DNA from: Vibrio rhizosphaerae
GTDB taxonomy: Bacteria; Pseudomonadota; Gammaproteobacteria; Enterobacterales; Vibrionaceae
Assembly: GCF_024347095.1 (NCBI RefSeq)
Contig: NZ_AP024904.1
Span: 434,001 to 498,000 of the forward strand
DNA: 64,000 bases
Direction: 5' to 3'
This document shows, one piece after another, positions 1 through 8,961 of this stretch. Position numbers and translations under genes: made by a program. Positions within the stretch are counted from its first letter, which is position 1; each line of letters begins with the position of its first letter. A model generated the notes under the pieces. That model searched no databases. It saw nothing but the letters and a program-made list of their open reading frames with translations, and was not told the origin of the DNA.

Positions 1-291
1 CCGGAATCACTGCTCTGGTTAGAAAAAGTGAAGCACTATCTGACCACTGCATATGGGCTTGAATTGGTGATTGACGGGCATACCGATGATCTGGGCGATG
101 CTCGTTATAATGATCAGTTATCGAAAAAAAGGGCTGAAGCTGTCAAACGTATTATTGCTAACCCACGCGTCTCACTTGATTCGATTTACACTCGGGGGTA
201 TGGTGAGGTCGTTCCGGCATGTACCAATCAAACACCAAAAGGCAAAGCGTGTAACCGACGTGTCGAGCTATTCTTTATTCTTCCGACTTGA
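1..291 (+). CDS. OmpA-family C-terminal domain protein (5' end outside window)
   Basis: The open frame runs in from the left edge and ends with TGA at 289-291, so only the last 96 residues are visible. They form an OmpA/MotB-like peptidoglycan-binding module: a VIDGHTDDLG segment, the helix SKKRAEAVKRII, a YTRGYGEVVP strand and the closing CNRRVELFFI. The Asp and Arg positions that contact meso-diaminopimelate in this family appear present. Nothing can be said of the N-terminus, so it may be an outer-membrane barrel protein, a lipoprotein or a sodium-motor-type protein. A bidirectional terminator follows. Confidence 0.8.
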   Translation, partial: PESLLWLEKVKHYLTTAYGLELVIDGHTDDLGDARYNDQLSKKRAEAVKRIIANPRVSLDSIYTRGYGEVVPACTNQTPKGKACNRRVELFFILPT

Positions 292-312
292 TTCAATATA
301 CAGAATATAATT

Positions 313-343
313 AAAAAAACGCCAGCAATTTGCTGGCGTTTTG
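313..343. terminator. Bidirectional Rho-independent terminator
   Basis: A 9-10 bp G+C-rich stem (ACGCCAGCA at 319-327 with its complement at 331-339) is flanked by an A run on the left and T run on the right. It lies between the convergent OmpA-like gene and tkt and can serve both. Confidence 0.85.
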
Positions 344-385
344 CATGTGATGTTATTGTCGTTCAGGATCGTGTCGATTGACGAC

Positions 386-2377
386 TCAGCCTATAGACAG
401 CGCCACTTCGACAACATTGTCAACGGTAAAACCGAACAGTTTGAACAGTTCGCCTGCCGGTGCTGACTCACCAAAGCTGGTCATGCCGACAATCCGGCCA
501 TTCAGGCCAACATATTTGTACCAGTAATCGGCAATGCCCGCTTCAATGGCAACGCGAGCCGTCACCGCTGCAGGTAATACTGCTTCACGGTAAGCCGCAT
601 CCTGACGGTCAAAGGCATCGGTCGAAGGCATTGAAACCACACGCACCTGCTTGCCTTTGGCGGTCAATTCAGTCGCTGCCTGAACCGCCAAATCCACTTC
701 AGAGCCGGTCGCAATCAGAATCAAATCCGGTGTGCCCTGACAATCTTTGAGGATGTAACCCCCTTTGGCGATATTCGCTACCTGAGTCGCATCCCGCTCT
801 TGTTGCGCTAAGTTCTGACGCGAGAAAATCAGTGCCGTCGGGGCATCTTTGCGTTCAATTGCCAGTTTCCAGGCCACCGCGGATTCCACCTGGTCACAAG
901 GACGCCAAGTGCTCATATTCGGTGTCAGACGCAGTGAGGCAATCTGCTCCACCGGCTGGTGGGTCGGACCATCTTCACCCAATCCAATCGAGTCATGGGT
1001 ATAAACCTGAATGTTCTGCACTTTCATCAACGCCGCCATCCGCATCGCATTACGCGCGTATTCCATAAACATCAGGAAAGTCGCTCCGTAAGGGATGAAA
1101 CCGCCATGCAATGCAATCCCGTTGATGATTGCCGTCATACCGAATTCACGGACACCGTAATGGATATAGTTGCCGGACGCATCTTCCGCCGTCAGTGATT
1201 TTGAGCCGGACCACATGGTCAGGTTCGATGGCGCTAAGTCAGCTGAGCCACCCATAAATTCAGGCAGAAGCTTACCGAAAGCTTCCAGTGCATTTTGAGA
1301 TGCTTTACGCGATGCAATGGTGGCCGGATTCGCTTGCAACTCAGCAATGATTTGATTAGCCTGAGTTTCCCAGTCCGCTGGCAATTCACCATTGACCCGA
1401 CGCTTGAATTCAGCCGCCAGCTCAGGATAAGCCGCCTGATAAGCAGCAAACTTGTCATGCCATGCCGCTTCTTTGGCTGCGCCGGATTCTTTCGCATCCC
1501 ACTGCGCATAAATATCAGCCGGAATTTCAAACGGGCCATATTCCCAGCCCAGTTGCTCACGCGTTGCTTTGATTTCATCCGCACCCAGCGGGGCACCGTG
1601 ACAATCGTGAGAGCCGGATTTGTTCGGTGAGCCAAAACCAATCACGGTTTGCGTACAAATCAGCGTCGGACGTGCTGTTTCCGCTTTCGCCGCTTCAATC
1701 GCCGCTTCAATCGCCGCCGCATCGTGACCGTCTACCGCCGGAATCACATGCCAGCCGTATGCTTCAAATCGTTTTGCCGTGTCATCGGTGAACCAGCCGT
1801 CCACATGACCGTCAATTGAAATGCCGTTGTCATCCCAAAACGCAATCAGTTTGCCCAGTCCCAAAGTCCCAGCCAGAGAGCAAGCTTCATGAGAAATTCC
1901 TTCCATCAGACAGCCATCACCAAGGAACGCATAGGTGTGATGGTCAACGATAGTGTGCTGGTCACGGTTGAACTGTGCTGCGAGCGCTTTTTCGGCAATC
2001 GCCATCCCGACCGCATTGGTGATGCCCTGTCCGAGTGGCCCGGTGGTGGTTTCAATCCCCGGTGCATAGCCGTACTCCGGGTGACCCGGGGTTTTTGAAT
2101 GCAACTGACGGAAGTTTTTCAGGTCATCAATCGACAGGTCATAACCGGTCAAATGCAACAGTGAATAAATCAGCATCGAACCATGGCCGTTAGACAGGAC
2201 GAAACGGTCGCGGTCAGCCCAGTTCGGGTTTTGTGGGTTATGGTTCAGATGAGAGCGCCACAGCACTTCAGCGATATCCGCCATCCCCATCGGGGCGCCG
2301 GGGTGACCTGAATTGGCTTGTTGAACACCATCCATACTTAAAGCGCGGATTGCATTCGCGAGTTGTTTACGGTTCAT
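386..2377 (-). CDS. tkt: Transketolase
   Basis: 663-residue transketolase, the usual length for the family. It moves two-carbon ketol units between sugar phosphates in the cytoplasm using thiamine diphosphate and Mg2+, linking the pentose phosphate pathway to glycolysis. Visible signatures are [18 protein letters not shown] at the N-terminus, [13 protein letters not shown], the cofactor-binding GDGCLMEG segment near residue 150, the pyrimidine-domain [10 protein letters not shown] and the [18 protein letters not shown] loop. A TTG five codons upstream is in frame, but the ATG at 2377 gives the conserved [17 protein letters not shown] start, so I use it. It follows tal on the same strand, 80 bp away, with a hairpin between. 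In V. cholerae the equivalent pair is, as I recall, on chromosome II. Confidence 0.97.
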   Translation of the reverse strand: MNRKQLANAIRALSMDGVQQANSGHPGAPMGMADIAEVLWRSHLNHNPQNPNWADRDRFVLSNGHGSMLIYSLLHLTGYDLSIDDLKNFRQLHSKTPGHPEYGYAPGIETTTGPLGQGITNAVGMAIAEKALAAQFNRDQHTIVDHHTYAFLGDGCLMEGISHEACSLAGTLGLGKLIAFWDDNGISIDGHVDGWFTDDTAKRFEAYGWHVIPAVDGHDAAAIEAAIEAAKAETARPTLICTQTVIGFGSPNKSGSHDCHGAPLGADEIKATREQLGWEYGPFEIPADIYAQWDAKESGAAKEAAWHDKFAAYQAAYPELAAEFKRRVNGELPADWETQANQIIAELQANPATIASRKASQNALEAFGKLLPEFMGGSADLAPSNLTMWSGSKSLTAEDASGNYIHYGVREFGMTAIINGIALHGGFIPYGATFLMFMEYARNAMRMAALMKVQNIQVYTHDSIGLGEDGPTHQPVEQIASLRLTPNMSTWRPCDQVESAVAWKLAIERKDAPTALIFSRQNLAQQERDATQVANIAKGGYILKDCQGTPDLILIATGSEVDLAVQAATELTAKGKQVRVVSMPSTDAFDRQDAAYREAVLPAAVTARVAIEAGIADYWYKYVGLNGRIVGMTSFGESAPAGELFKLFGFTVDNVVEVALSIG

Positions 2378-2424
2378 AATTTTTTCCAACAAGATTAAAT
2401 GAAGATGAAAGCGGTATGAATAGA

Positions 2425-2450
2425 AAGAGGACTGTCAGTACAGTCCTCTT
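2425..2450 (-). terminator. Intercistronic hairpin between tal and tkt
   Basis: A perfect 11-bp inverted repeat (AAGAGGACTGT at 2425-2435 and its complement at 2440-2450) with a 4-base loop. On the minus strand it is followed by a short pyrimidine stretch (CTTTCTATTC), so it may act as a partial terminator or 3'-end stabiliser that sets the tal:tkt ratio. Confidence 0.55.
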
Positions 2451-2457
2451 ATAAATC

Positions 2458-3408
2458 TTAAAGTTGTTTACTGATCATTGTTTCCAGTTTGCCTTGGTCA
2501 ATCGCGAAGTTGCGAATACCTTCAGCCAGTTTCTCAACGGCCATCGCATCCTGATTATGTTCCCACAGGAATTCAGCGTGAGTCATGGGTTGTGGGCGTT
2601 CTTGAATACGAGTTGCTGGCGTCAGTTTTACATCTACCGGGCTTTCTGTTTCCTCAAGCGTTTGTAATAGCTGTGGGCTGATGGTCAGACGGTCACAACC
2701 TGCGAGTTCGAGGATTTCTCCGGTATTACGGAAGCTGGCACCCATCACAACGGTGTCATAGCCATGTTCTTTGTAATAGTTGTAGATCTTTGTGACGGAC
2801 AGAACACCCGGATCTTCATTGGCTGCAAAATCACGGCCTTCTTTTGCTTTGTACCAGTCCATAATGCGACCGACAAAGGGTGAGATCAGATAAGCACCGG
2901 CTTCTGCACAGGCCCGGGCCTGGGCAAACGAGAATAATAATGTCAGGTTACAGTTGATACCGTCTTTCTCAAGGACTTCTGCAGCACGAATACCTTCCCA
3001 AGTCGAAGCCACTTTAATCAGGATACGGTCATTGCTGATCCCTGCATCATTATACAGGCTGATAAGTTTGCGAGCTTTTTCAATGGTTTTTTCGGTATCG
3101 TAAGACAGACGGGCATCGACTTCAGTCGAGATACGGCCGGGAATACTCTTCAGGATTTCTTTACCAATCGTGACGGCGAGCATGTCACAGGTATCTTCAA
3201 GCTGCTGGGCTTTGTCATTACTTTTAGATTTTGCATAAGCGACTGCCTGATCGATAAATTCAGCATATTCAGGAAGCTGGGCCGCTTTTAGAATCAACGA
3301 TGGATTCGTTGTTGCATCTTGGGGCTGATATTTTTTGATGGCATCAATTTCGCCGGTATCCGCAACGACAGTGGTACATTTACGCAGTTGTTCTAGTTGA
3401 TTGCTCAT
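2458..3408 (-). CDS. tal: Transaldolase
   Basis: 316-residue class I transaldolase (TalB is 317 in E. coli). It transfers dihydroxyacetone units between sedoheptulose 7-phosphate and glyceraldehyde 3-phosphate in the non-oxidative pentose phosphate pathway. Sequence support: the [20 protein letters not shown] start, [12 protein letters not shown], the [12 protein letters not shown] segment carrying the Schiff-base lysine, [12 protein letters not shown] and VVMGASFRN. An in-frame extension of 18 codons exists upstream, but the ATG at 3408 follows AGAGGA and matches the family start. It is the first gene of a tal-tkt unit, reading away from a SorC-type regulator at 3848. Confidence 0.97.
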   Translation of the reverse strand: MSNQLEQLRKCTTVVADTGEIDAIKKYQPQDATTNPSLILKAAQLPEYAEFIDQAVAYAKSKSNDKAQQLEDTCDMLAVTIGKEILKSIPGRISTEVDARLSYDTEKTIEKARKLISLYNDAGISNDRILIKVASTWEGIRAAEVLEKDGINCNLTLLFSFAQARACAEAGAYLISPFVGRIMDWYKAKEGRDFAANEDPGVLSVTKIYNYYKEHGYDTVVMGASFRNTGEILELAGCDRLTISPQLLQTLEETESPVDVKLTPATRIQERPQPMTHAEFLWEHNQDAMAVEKLAEGIRNFAIDQGKLETMISKQL

Positions 3409-3847
3409 ATTCCGATCATCCTCTTTTAGGCCAAAAGCACAGCTGAGAGATAAACATGGCATTACGAGGGTGCCTGTTTCAAGCGCTGGCTTGATAAATC
3501 TTCAACATTTGTACCATTGCTCTGAACATATGATCAAATGTTGAGTAAATGATGAATCCATATTTATCTGATCGATTGAGAAAGTCAACGGCTATCATGA
3601 ATTTCTTCCGGCTAGTACTGATATTCAGAAAATGTGACGCTTTTTTTCGCTTATTTTGCCGCTATTCTCTCAAATGAGTACCAGATTCAGATTAAAAACA
3701 TGGTCAATCTGTGTGAGCATTTGTATTGTTGTTGAGCATTTGGTATATAGAATAATCTTGATCATGATGCTACCACCGTCACTTCAATTGTTCTGAGTTG
3801 CGTGAGGGAATCATGACTGTTGTGAGCCAAGTGTATTGGGGGTGTCT
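3409..3847. promoter_or_regulatory. Divergent tal / SorC-regulator control region with repeated CATTTG boxes
   Basis: This 439-bp gap holds four copies of a box of the form T(C/G)A(A/G)CATTTG. One is TCAACATTTG at 3502-3511 and an inverted copy is at 3535-3544, a perfect 10-bp inverted repeat around a 23-bp spacer. Two are direct copies of TGAGCATTTG at 3714-3723 and 3733-3742, 19 bp apart. A related CTCAAATGAG lies at 3670-3679. The pattern is what an oligomeric sugar-sensing repressor would use, and the adjacent SorC-family gene is the natural candidate. Function is inferred. Confidence 0.5.
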
Positions 3848-4837
3848 ATGACCGGGCTGCAAGAGATATCCGTTGAGGATTCCGATTTATTGACAGAGAT
3901 TTCAGTTGCTTATTATCAGGATGGTGCAACACAAGAAGAGATCTCAAAAAAATATGCGATCTCCAGAGCGAAAGTCGGGCGGATGCTCAAACAAGCCCGG
4001 GATGAGGGGATCGTCGAAATCACGGTGAAATATCATCCGGTATTCAGTGCCAAAGTTGAGCAGCGGTTGATTGAGCGGTTTGGGATTAAACGTGCCCTGA
4101 TTGCATTAGATCAACCCGATGAAGCGCAACAACGTCAGCAAATCGCCGGGCTGGTGTCGAATTATTTATCCAGTTCACTCAAGAATGGTCAGGTGATCGC
4201 TGTCGGACAGGGACGGAATGTGTCCGCAGTGGCCCATCATGTCGGTGTTATTTCACCGAAAGATGTCAAGTTTGTGTGCAGCATTGGTGGGATTCACCCT
4301 CGGGGCGGTATGTTTAACGCCGACCACATTTGTCGCCAGTTGGCCAAAAAATATGGGGGCACCTCGGAGACGCTCTATGCACCGGCATATGCAGTAAACC
4401 GGGCGCAGAAACTGGCATTTATGGAAAATGACACCATTAAGCAAACACTGGATTTGGCCAGAAAAGCGGATGTTGCACTGGTCGGAATTGGTGATATGAG
4501 TGAGAACAGCTACATGGTGGATTTGGGATGGTTTACCCCACAGGAAGTGGTTCAGTCTCGTTTGGAGCAAGGGGTGGTCGGTGATTTTGCCGGATACGAC
4601 TTTTTCGATATTTACGGGCAAATTGCTAAAACGGTGATGAGCGATCGCATTATTGGATTGAGTATTGAAGAGTTCCGGCCGATTGCTGAGGTGATTGCGA
4701 TTGCCGGGGAAAATAGTAAACCACTTGCCTTGCTGGGGGCTTTACGAACCGGTGCCATTGATGTGATTGCGACCAGTGTTTCTAATGCATTAACCATTCT
4801 CAACCTTGATGAGCAAATGACATTTCAATCAAAATGA
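3848..4837 (+). CDS. SorC/DeoR-family sugar-binding transcriptional regulator
   Basis: About 329 residues. The N-terminus has a helix-turn-helix (DGATQEEISKKYAISRAKVGRMLKQARDEGIVEI, residues about 25-60). The rest is the SorC-type sugar-phosphate-binding domain, with VIAVGQGRNVSAVAHHV, CSIGGIHPRGGMFNADHICRQLAKKYGG and VALVGIGDM. Such proteins bind a phosphosugar and release or grip DNA. TTG and GTG codons lie just upstream in frame, but the ATG at 3848 has GGGGGTG at proper spacing, so it is chosen. Divergence from tal-tkt and the repeated boxes between them suggest it controls that operon with a pentose-phosphate-pathway intermediate as ligand. The ligand is inference. Confidence 0.88.
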   Translation: MTGLQEISVEDSDLLTEISVAYYQDGATQEEISKKYAISRAKVGRMLKQARDEGIVEITVKYHPVFSAKVEQRLIERFGIKRALIALDQPDEAQQRQQIAGLVSNYLSSSLKNGQVIAVGQGRNVSAVAHHVGVISPKDVKFVCSIGGIHPRGGMFNADHICRQLAKKYGGTSETLYAPAYAVNRAQKLAFMENDTIKQTLDLARKADVALVGIGDMSENSYMVDLGWFTPQEVVQSRLEQGVVGDFAGYDFFDIYGQIAKTVMSDRIIGLSIEEFRPIAEVIAIAGENSKPLALLGALRTGAIDVIATSVSNALTILNLDEQMTFQSK

Positions 4838-4869
4838 GAGTGTTGAACGAGGTTGTCAAAGTTATGTTG

Positions 4870-4900
4870 ATGCTTCAAGTCGTATTCTGACTTGAAGCAT
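4870..4900. terminator. Inverted repeat between convergent regulator and sseA
   Basis: A perfect 12-bp inverted repeat, ATGCTTCAAGTC at 4870-4881 and its complement at 4889-4900, with a 7-base loop. It sits where two transcripts converge, but there is no clear T run on either side, so it may need Rho or act as an RNA 3' end. Confidence 0.45.
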
Positions 4901-4956
4901 GGCATGAAATGACACCTTGTTGCTTGCGTTTTGACGAACGGGTCACGACGAGCTGA

Positions 4957-5808
4957 TCACAACGAACGGATCGTGGCAGCGTCGGTCGCAATCGGTCGCT
5001 GTGATGCACCCCATTCAGTCCATGAACCATCGTAGACTTTCAGGTTTTGATAACCACAGATATAAGCGGCCAGCAGTACAATACACGCCGTCACACCGGA
5101 ACCACAACTGAAGATATATTCCTCCGTGTCATGAGGTAGTCTGTCTTGCAATACGTTACGAAGGGCTTCCGGTGATTTTAATTTATGTCCGTCAATCAGT
5201 TGGGTAAAGGGCAGGCAGATCGAATCAGGAATGTGACCGCTACGAATGCCAGCTCTCGGTTCGGCTGCAGCGCCGGAAAAACGTGCCTCTGAGCGTGCAT
5301 CGACGGTCAGGCTGTGCTGTGGTTCGATCTGCTGTTGAACATAATCAGCATCAACAAAATATGCGTCATTGAATGTCCCGGAAAAATTGCCGGGTGCGAC
5401 CGGTGTCTGAAAGCTTGTCACCAACGGCTGCCCCTGACGTTTCCATTCCGGCAAACCACCGTTGAGAATATAAACTTGTTCATGTCCCATGGCTTTGAGC
5501 ATCCACCATGCCCGGGGAGATGCCAGCGTTCCGCTGTTATCGTAGATGACGATCAGTGAGTCCTGATTGAGCCCGATTTGACGGGCACATTGATTAAAGC
5601 GTGTTTCACTCGGCATCATGTGTGGCAGATGACTATTCAGATCGCAGAATACCTTATCGTAATCAAAGCGGCGTGCACCGGGGATATTATGCACGGTATC
5701 TTTTTCCGTTTCTGAGGGGATTTGAAAGGTAATACTGCTGTCTAAAATAACCAGTTTCGGGTCGGAGAGATGTTCCGATAGCCATTGTGGTGAAACAAGT
5801 GGTGACAT
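4957..5808 (-). CDS. sseA: 3-mercaptopyruvate sulfurtransferase (rhodanese family)
   Basis: 283 residues, two tandem rhodanese domains. The N-terminal domain (about 1-130) is structural. The C-terminal domain carries the catalytic loop SCGSGVTACIV with Cys235. A CG(S/G)GVTA loop is the signature of mercaptopyruvate sulfurtransferases rather than thiosulfate-specific rhodaneses. It moves sulfur from 3-mercaptopyruvate to thiol acceptors in the cytoplasm. The start at 5808 is preceded by AGAAGGAA; 25 further codons upstream are open but lack a good start. It follows moeA and moeB on the same strand, which fits a role in supplying sulfur for molybdopterin or related thio-cofactors, though that link is inference. 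Confidence 0.93.
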   Translation of the reverse strand: MSPLVSPQWLSEHLSDPKLVILDSSITFQIPSETEKDTVHNIPGARRFDYDKVFCDLNSHLPHMMPSETRFNQCARQIGLNQDSLIVIYDNSGTLASPRAWWMLKAMGHEQVYILNGGLPEWKRQGQPLVTSFQTPVAPGNFSGTFNDAYFVDADYVQQQIEPQHSLTVDARSEARFSGAAAEPRAGIRSGHIPDSICLPFTQLIDGHKLKSPEALRNVLQDRLPHDTEEYIFSCGSGVTACIVLLAAYICGYQNLKVYDGSWTEWGASQRPIATDAATIRSL

Positions 5809-5870
5809 GATTGATATTCCTTCTATTTGATCAGTAATTGCTTCATCCGGAAGCATGTGTATATCAAACC

Positions 5871-5883
5871 GTGACATTGTCAC
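5871..5883. other. matS site (MatP binding), perfect match
   Basis: GTGACATTGTCAC fits GTGACRNYGTCAC exactly. It lies in the short gap between moeB and sseA. MatP organises the Ter macrodomain through such sites; here it marks the left part of a cluster around dif. Confidence 0.85.
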
Positions 5884-5899
5884 TAAAAATAATATGAAT

Positions 5900-6667
5900 T
5901 CATGTATGGCAACAGACTGGACAATTCTCTCGCTGGGGGAGTTTCATCGTCTGCCATGACAGTGTCATCGCATCAAATAACAGCACTTTCCCCTGTAACG
6001 GTTGACCGTAATTTGCCAAGATTTTGAGTGTTTCCAGTGCTTGCATCGCTCCAATCACTCCGACGACCGGTGCCAGTACGCCATTTTCGACACAAGTCGG
6101 GGCATGATTGCCAAACAATGCGCTGAAGCATTGATAGCAAGGTTCACCCGCCTGATAGGTGAAGATACTTAAGAAACCTTCCATACGGATTGCTGCACCA
6201 GAGATGAGCGGTGTCTTACTTTGAAAACAGAGCTGATTGAGCTGATTACGAGTGGCAATATTGTCACTGGCGTCCAACACAGCATCATGATGCTGTATCT
6301 GTGCCAATAAAGCCGGCTCTTCCAGTCGGCGGGCAATGGTTTCAATCTGAAGGTAAGGGTTCAGTTGACGTAACGAATCAGCGGCCGAATCAACTTTCAG
6401 CCGTCCGATGTCCAGATCGGTATGAAGAATTTGGCGCTGAAGATTGGATAATTCCACCACATCATCATCGACCAGCGTGATATGGCCGACACCAGCACTG
6501 GCAAGGTACTGGCTGGCTGCACATCCCAGCCCCCCGGCACCAATTATCAGTACCCGTCCTTGTTTCAGCGCTTCTTGTCCCTCAAAATCAAACTGTTTTA
6601 AGATAATCTGACGGTTGTAGCGCAGGTGCTCTTCATGACTGAGCAGTTGTTGGTCATGCGTCGTCAT
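5900..6667 (-). CDS. moeB: Molybdopterin-synthase adenylyltransferase MoeB
   Basis: 255 residues, ThiF/MoeB/E1-like. It adenylates the C-terminal glycine of MoaD so that sulfur can be loaded for molybdopterin synthesis. Visible: the start region LRYNRQIILKQFDFEGQE, the nucleotide-binding GAGGLGC at about 43-49, the DDDVVELSNLQRQ segment with the conserved Asp and Arg residues, and two zinc CxxC pairs (CYQC in the middle, CPVC at the C-terminus). It starts 11 bp after moeA, so the two are one transcription unit. Confidence 0.95.
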   Translation of the reverse strand: MTTHDQQLLSHEEHLRYNRQIILKQFDFEGQEALKQGRVLIIGAGGLGCAASQYLASAGVGHITLVDDDVVELSNLQRQILHTDLDIGRLKVDSAADSLRQLNPYLQIETIARRLEEPALLAQIQHHDAVLDASDNIATRNQLNQLCFQSKTPLISGAAIRMEGFLSIFTYQAGEPCYQCFSALFGNHAPTCVENGVLAPVVGVIGAMQALETLKILANYGQPLQGKVLLFDAMTLSWQTMKLPQRENCPVCCHT

Positions 6668-6678
6668 ATGGGATCTCT

Positions 6679-7914
6679 CTAGTATAACGCTGAATGAAAC
6701 GGTTCGATGGTGACGGTTTCTCCGGCTTCAACCGGGCCGCGTTGCTGTTCGAGAACGATGAAGCAGTTGGCGGCACTCATTGCGCGGAATGCTCCGGAAC
6801 TTTGATTTCCCGCATTATCGACAACGATTTGCCCATTCTCAACACTGAAAATCCCGCGTTGATAATCTGCCCGCCCGGGCGATTTTTTAAATGACACTTT
6901 ACTGATCGCTTGCATTTGTACTGGTGCTTGCCATTGAGTGTGACCTGCCAGTTTGGCAAGCATAGGTTGGACCAAAACGTATAAAGTCACCGCAGCAGAA
7001 ACCGGATTACCCGGCAACCCGCAAAATAGCGAATGATTCAGCCTGCCAAAAGCAAAGGGTTTGCCCGGTTTGATGGCAATTTTCCAGAAATTGATTTGGC
7101 CGAGAGATTCAAGAATTGTTTTGGTGTAGTCAGCTTCACCGACACTTACACCGCCCGATGTAATCACAACATCCGCAAGCGATTGTGCTTTTTCAAAAGT
7201 TTCAGTGAGCCGGGACTGATTATCGGGAATGATCCCTAAGTCAATTACAGCACAACCGAATTTTTCGAGCATCGGCCGAATCGCATACCGGTTACTGTCA
7301 TAAATTTGCCCGGCTTCCAGTGTTTCACCCACCGGCTTAAGTTCATCCCCGGTTGAAAAAATAGCAACTCTGGGTTTTCGTAGTACCGACACCTGAGCGA
7401 TTCCCAATGATGCCAATAGTGGTAAATCCCGGACAGTCAGACGGCTGCCTGCCGGGAGCACAACCTCATTCTGTTTGAGATCATCACCTTGAGGGCGAAT
7501 ATTTGCCTGTGCTTTGACCTGAGTGGTGAGAAAACGAATCCCTGCCTCGGTTGATTCGGTTTTCTCCTGCATAATCACGGCGTCACAACCCGTTGGTACG
7601 GGGGCTCCTGTCATAATTCGAATACACGTTTTTTCAGGCCATGTTTCGGTGAAGGGTTGCCCGGCAAAGGCTTTGCCCGCGAGCGGGAGCGTGTCAGTTG
7701 TGGCGAGATCTTGAATACGGATGGCATAGCCGTCCATTGCTGAATTATCAAAAGGGGGGACATCAATTGGAGATCGGACATCTTCGGCGAGAACGTGGCC
7801 TAATGCCGTTTCGATGGGAAGTTTCTGGCTGAGCTTGATCGGAGAAACATCAGCCAGCATCGTTTGAATTGCATCTTCAATTGGGAGAAGTCCTGGAGTA
7901 TCACAGCATCCCAT
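6679..7914 (-). CDS. moeA: Molybdopterin molybdenumtransferase MoeA
   Basis: 411 residues, the family's length. It inserts molybdate into adenylylated molybdopterin, the last step in making molybdenum cofactor. Visible: the N-terminal LPIEDAIQTML, the FDNSAMDGYA loop, GQPFTETWPEKTCIRIMTGAPVPTGCDAVIMQE, the MoCF-like ITSGGVSVGEADY motif, FGRLNHSLFCGLPGNPVSA and the C-terminal domain IV. The ATG at 7914 is preceded by TAGGAAAA and starts MGCCDTPGLLPIEDA; the 19 extra codons upstream look spurious. First gene of moeA-moeB(-sseA), divergent from folE, which makes another pterin from GTP. Confidence 0.96.
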   Translation of the reverse strand: MGCCDTPGLLPIEDAIQTMLADVSPIKLSQKLPIETALGHVLAEDVRSPIDVPPFDNSAMDGYAIRIQDLATTDTLPLAGKAFAGQPFTETWPEKTCIRIMTGAPVPTGCDAVIMQEKTESTEAGIRFLTTQVKAQANIRPQGDDLKQNEVVLPAGSRLTVRDLPLLASLGIAQVSVLRKPRVAIFSTGDELKPVGETLEAGQIYDSNRYAIRPMLEKFGCAVIDLGIIPDNQSRLTETFEKAQSLADVVITSGGVSVGEADYTKTILESLGQINFWKIAIKPGKPFAFGRLNHSLFCGLPGNPVSAAVTLYVLVQPMLAKLAGHTQWQAPVQMQAISKVSFKKSPGRADYQRGIFSVENGQIVVDNAGNQSSGAFRAMSAANCFIVLEQQRGPVEAGETVTIEPFHSALY

Positions 7915-8169
7915 ATCTGTTTTCCTAATTCGCGTAGTATGATGTTGAGGGGTTACTTTAGCATGAATCATTTCATACCGAGTGTGCTTTCATGAATATT
8001 TTCATGCAATGTATTGCATTTTTTAGCCAAGCAGGTCTGCGGATTGATTCGCAAATCAGAATGCACTGAAGTGGTTGTGATTTCCTGCCTTAAATTGTGG
8101 ATGTAATTATGACAAATTCCGAGTATCCTTGTCAGCCACCGCAAGGGTTGAATCAAGAGAGGTTATGTC

Positions 8170-8826
8170 ATGTCTGGTCTGAGCGAGTCTGCGTTGCTGG
8201 TTAAAAATGCACTCGAACATCGAGGTTTAGAAACACCGATGCGTCCGAATTCTGTCGGACGGGAAGAGAAGAAAGAAAAAATAGAATATCACATGCGTGA
8301 GATTCTCAATTTGCTTGGACTCGATTTAACTGACGATAGCCTTGAAGAAACGCCACATCGTATTGCCAAAATGTATGTGGATGAAGTGTTTTCCGGCCTT
8401 GATTATCAAAACTTTCCGAAAATCACGCTGATTGAAAATAAAATGAAAGTCAGTGAGATGGTTCGGGTCAAAGACATTACCGTGACGAGTACCTGTGAGC
8501 ACCATTTGGTCACCATCGATGGTAAAGCTGCGGTTGCTTATATTCCCCGAGGCAAGATCATCGGTTTATCGAAAATTAACCGGATTGTTCGTTTCTTTTC
8601 CCAGCGTCCGCAAGTGCAAGAAAGAATGACGCAGCAGATACTGGTGGCGTTACAAGCCTTGTTAGAAACAGATGATGTTGCAGTGACCATTGATGCGACC
8701 CACTATTGTGTCAAAGCCCGTGGCGTGATGGATGCTACCAGTGAGACAACGACGACCGCACTGGGTGGCTTGTTCAAGTCTAATCCCGCGACCCGTTCTG
8801 AATTTTTACATGGCCTGTTAGGTTAG
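8170..8826 (+). CDS. folE: GTP cyclohydrolase I
   Basis: 218 residues, as expected for bacterial FolE. It converts GTP to 7,8-dihydroneopterin triphosphate, the entry to folate and tetrahydrobiopterin-type cofactors, as a decamer in the cytoplasm. The zinc ligands are visible as Cys109 and the following His pair in STCEHH, and Cys180 in THYCVKARG. The [23 protein letters not shown] segment and the [10 protein letters not shown] strand are also conserved. The ATG at 8170 follows AGAGGTT. It is divergent from moeA and ends at a strong terminator. Confidence 0.97.
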   Translation: MSGLSESALLVKNALEHRGLETPMRPNSVGREEKKEKIEYHMREILNLLGLDLTDDSLEETPHRIAKMYVDEVFSGLDYQNFPKITLIENKMKVSEMVRVKDITVTSTCEHHLVTIDGKAAVAYIPRGKIIGLSKINRIVRFFSQRPQVQERMTQQILVALQALLETDDVAVTIDATHYCVKARGVMDATSETTTTALGGLFKSNPATRSEFLHGLLG

Positions 8827-8876
8827 TTCAGCGTTTCTTGGACGGTGTGCCTCTTCGTTTAATCACGAAATGATTC

Positions 8877-8910
8877 AAAAAAACCGAGTGGTTTACACTC
8901 GGTTTTTTTA
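8877..8910. terminator. Bidirectional Rho-independent terminator
   Basis: Stem ACCGAGTG (8883-8890) with its complement at 8896-8903, loop GTTTA, with A run before and T run after. It separates the convergent folE and pectinesterase genes and suits both strands. Confidence 0.9.
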
Positions 8911-8961
8911 TGGTTGTTGCAAACACTTTCATCATGAAAAATTGAATCAGAAAGTGTGATT

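Noticed and set aside
7968..8156. 62-codon minus-strand frame upstream of moeA
   Set aside because: Runs through the moeA/folE divergent promoter region and has no ribosome site or family pattern.
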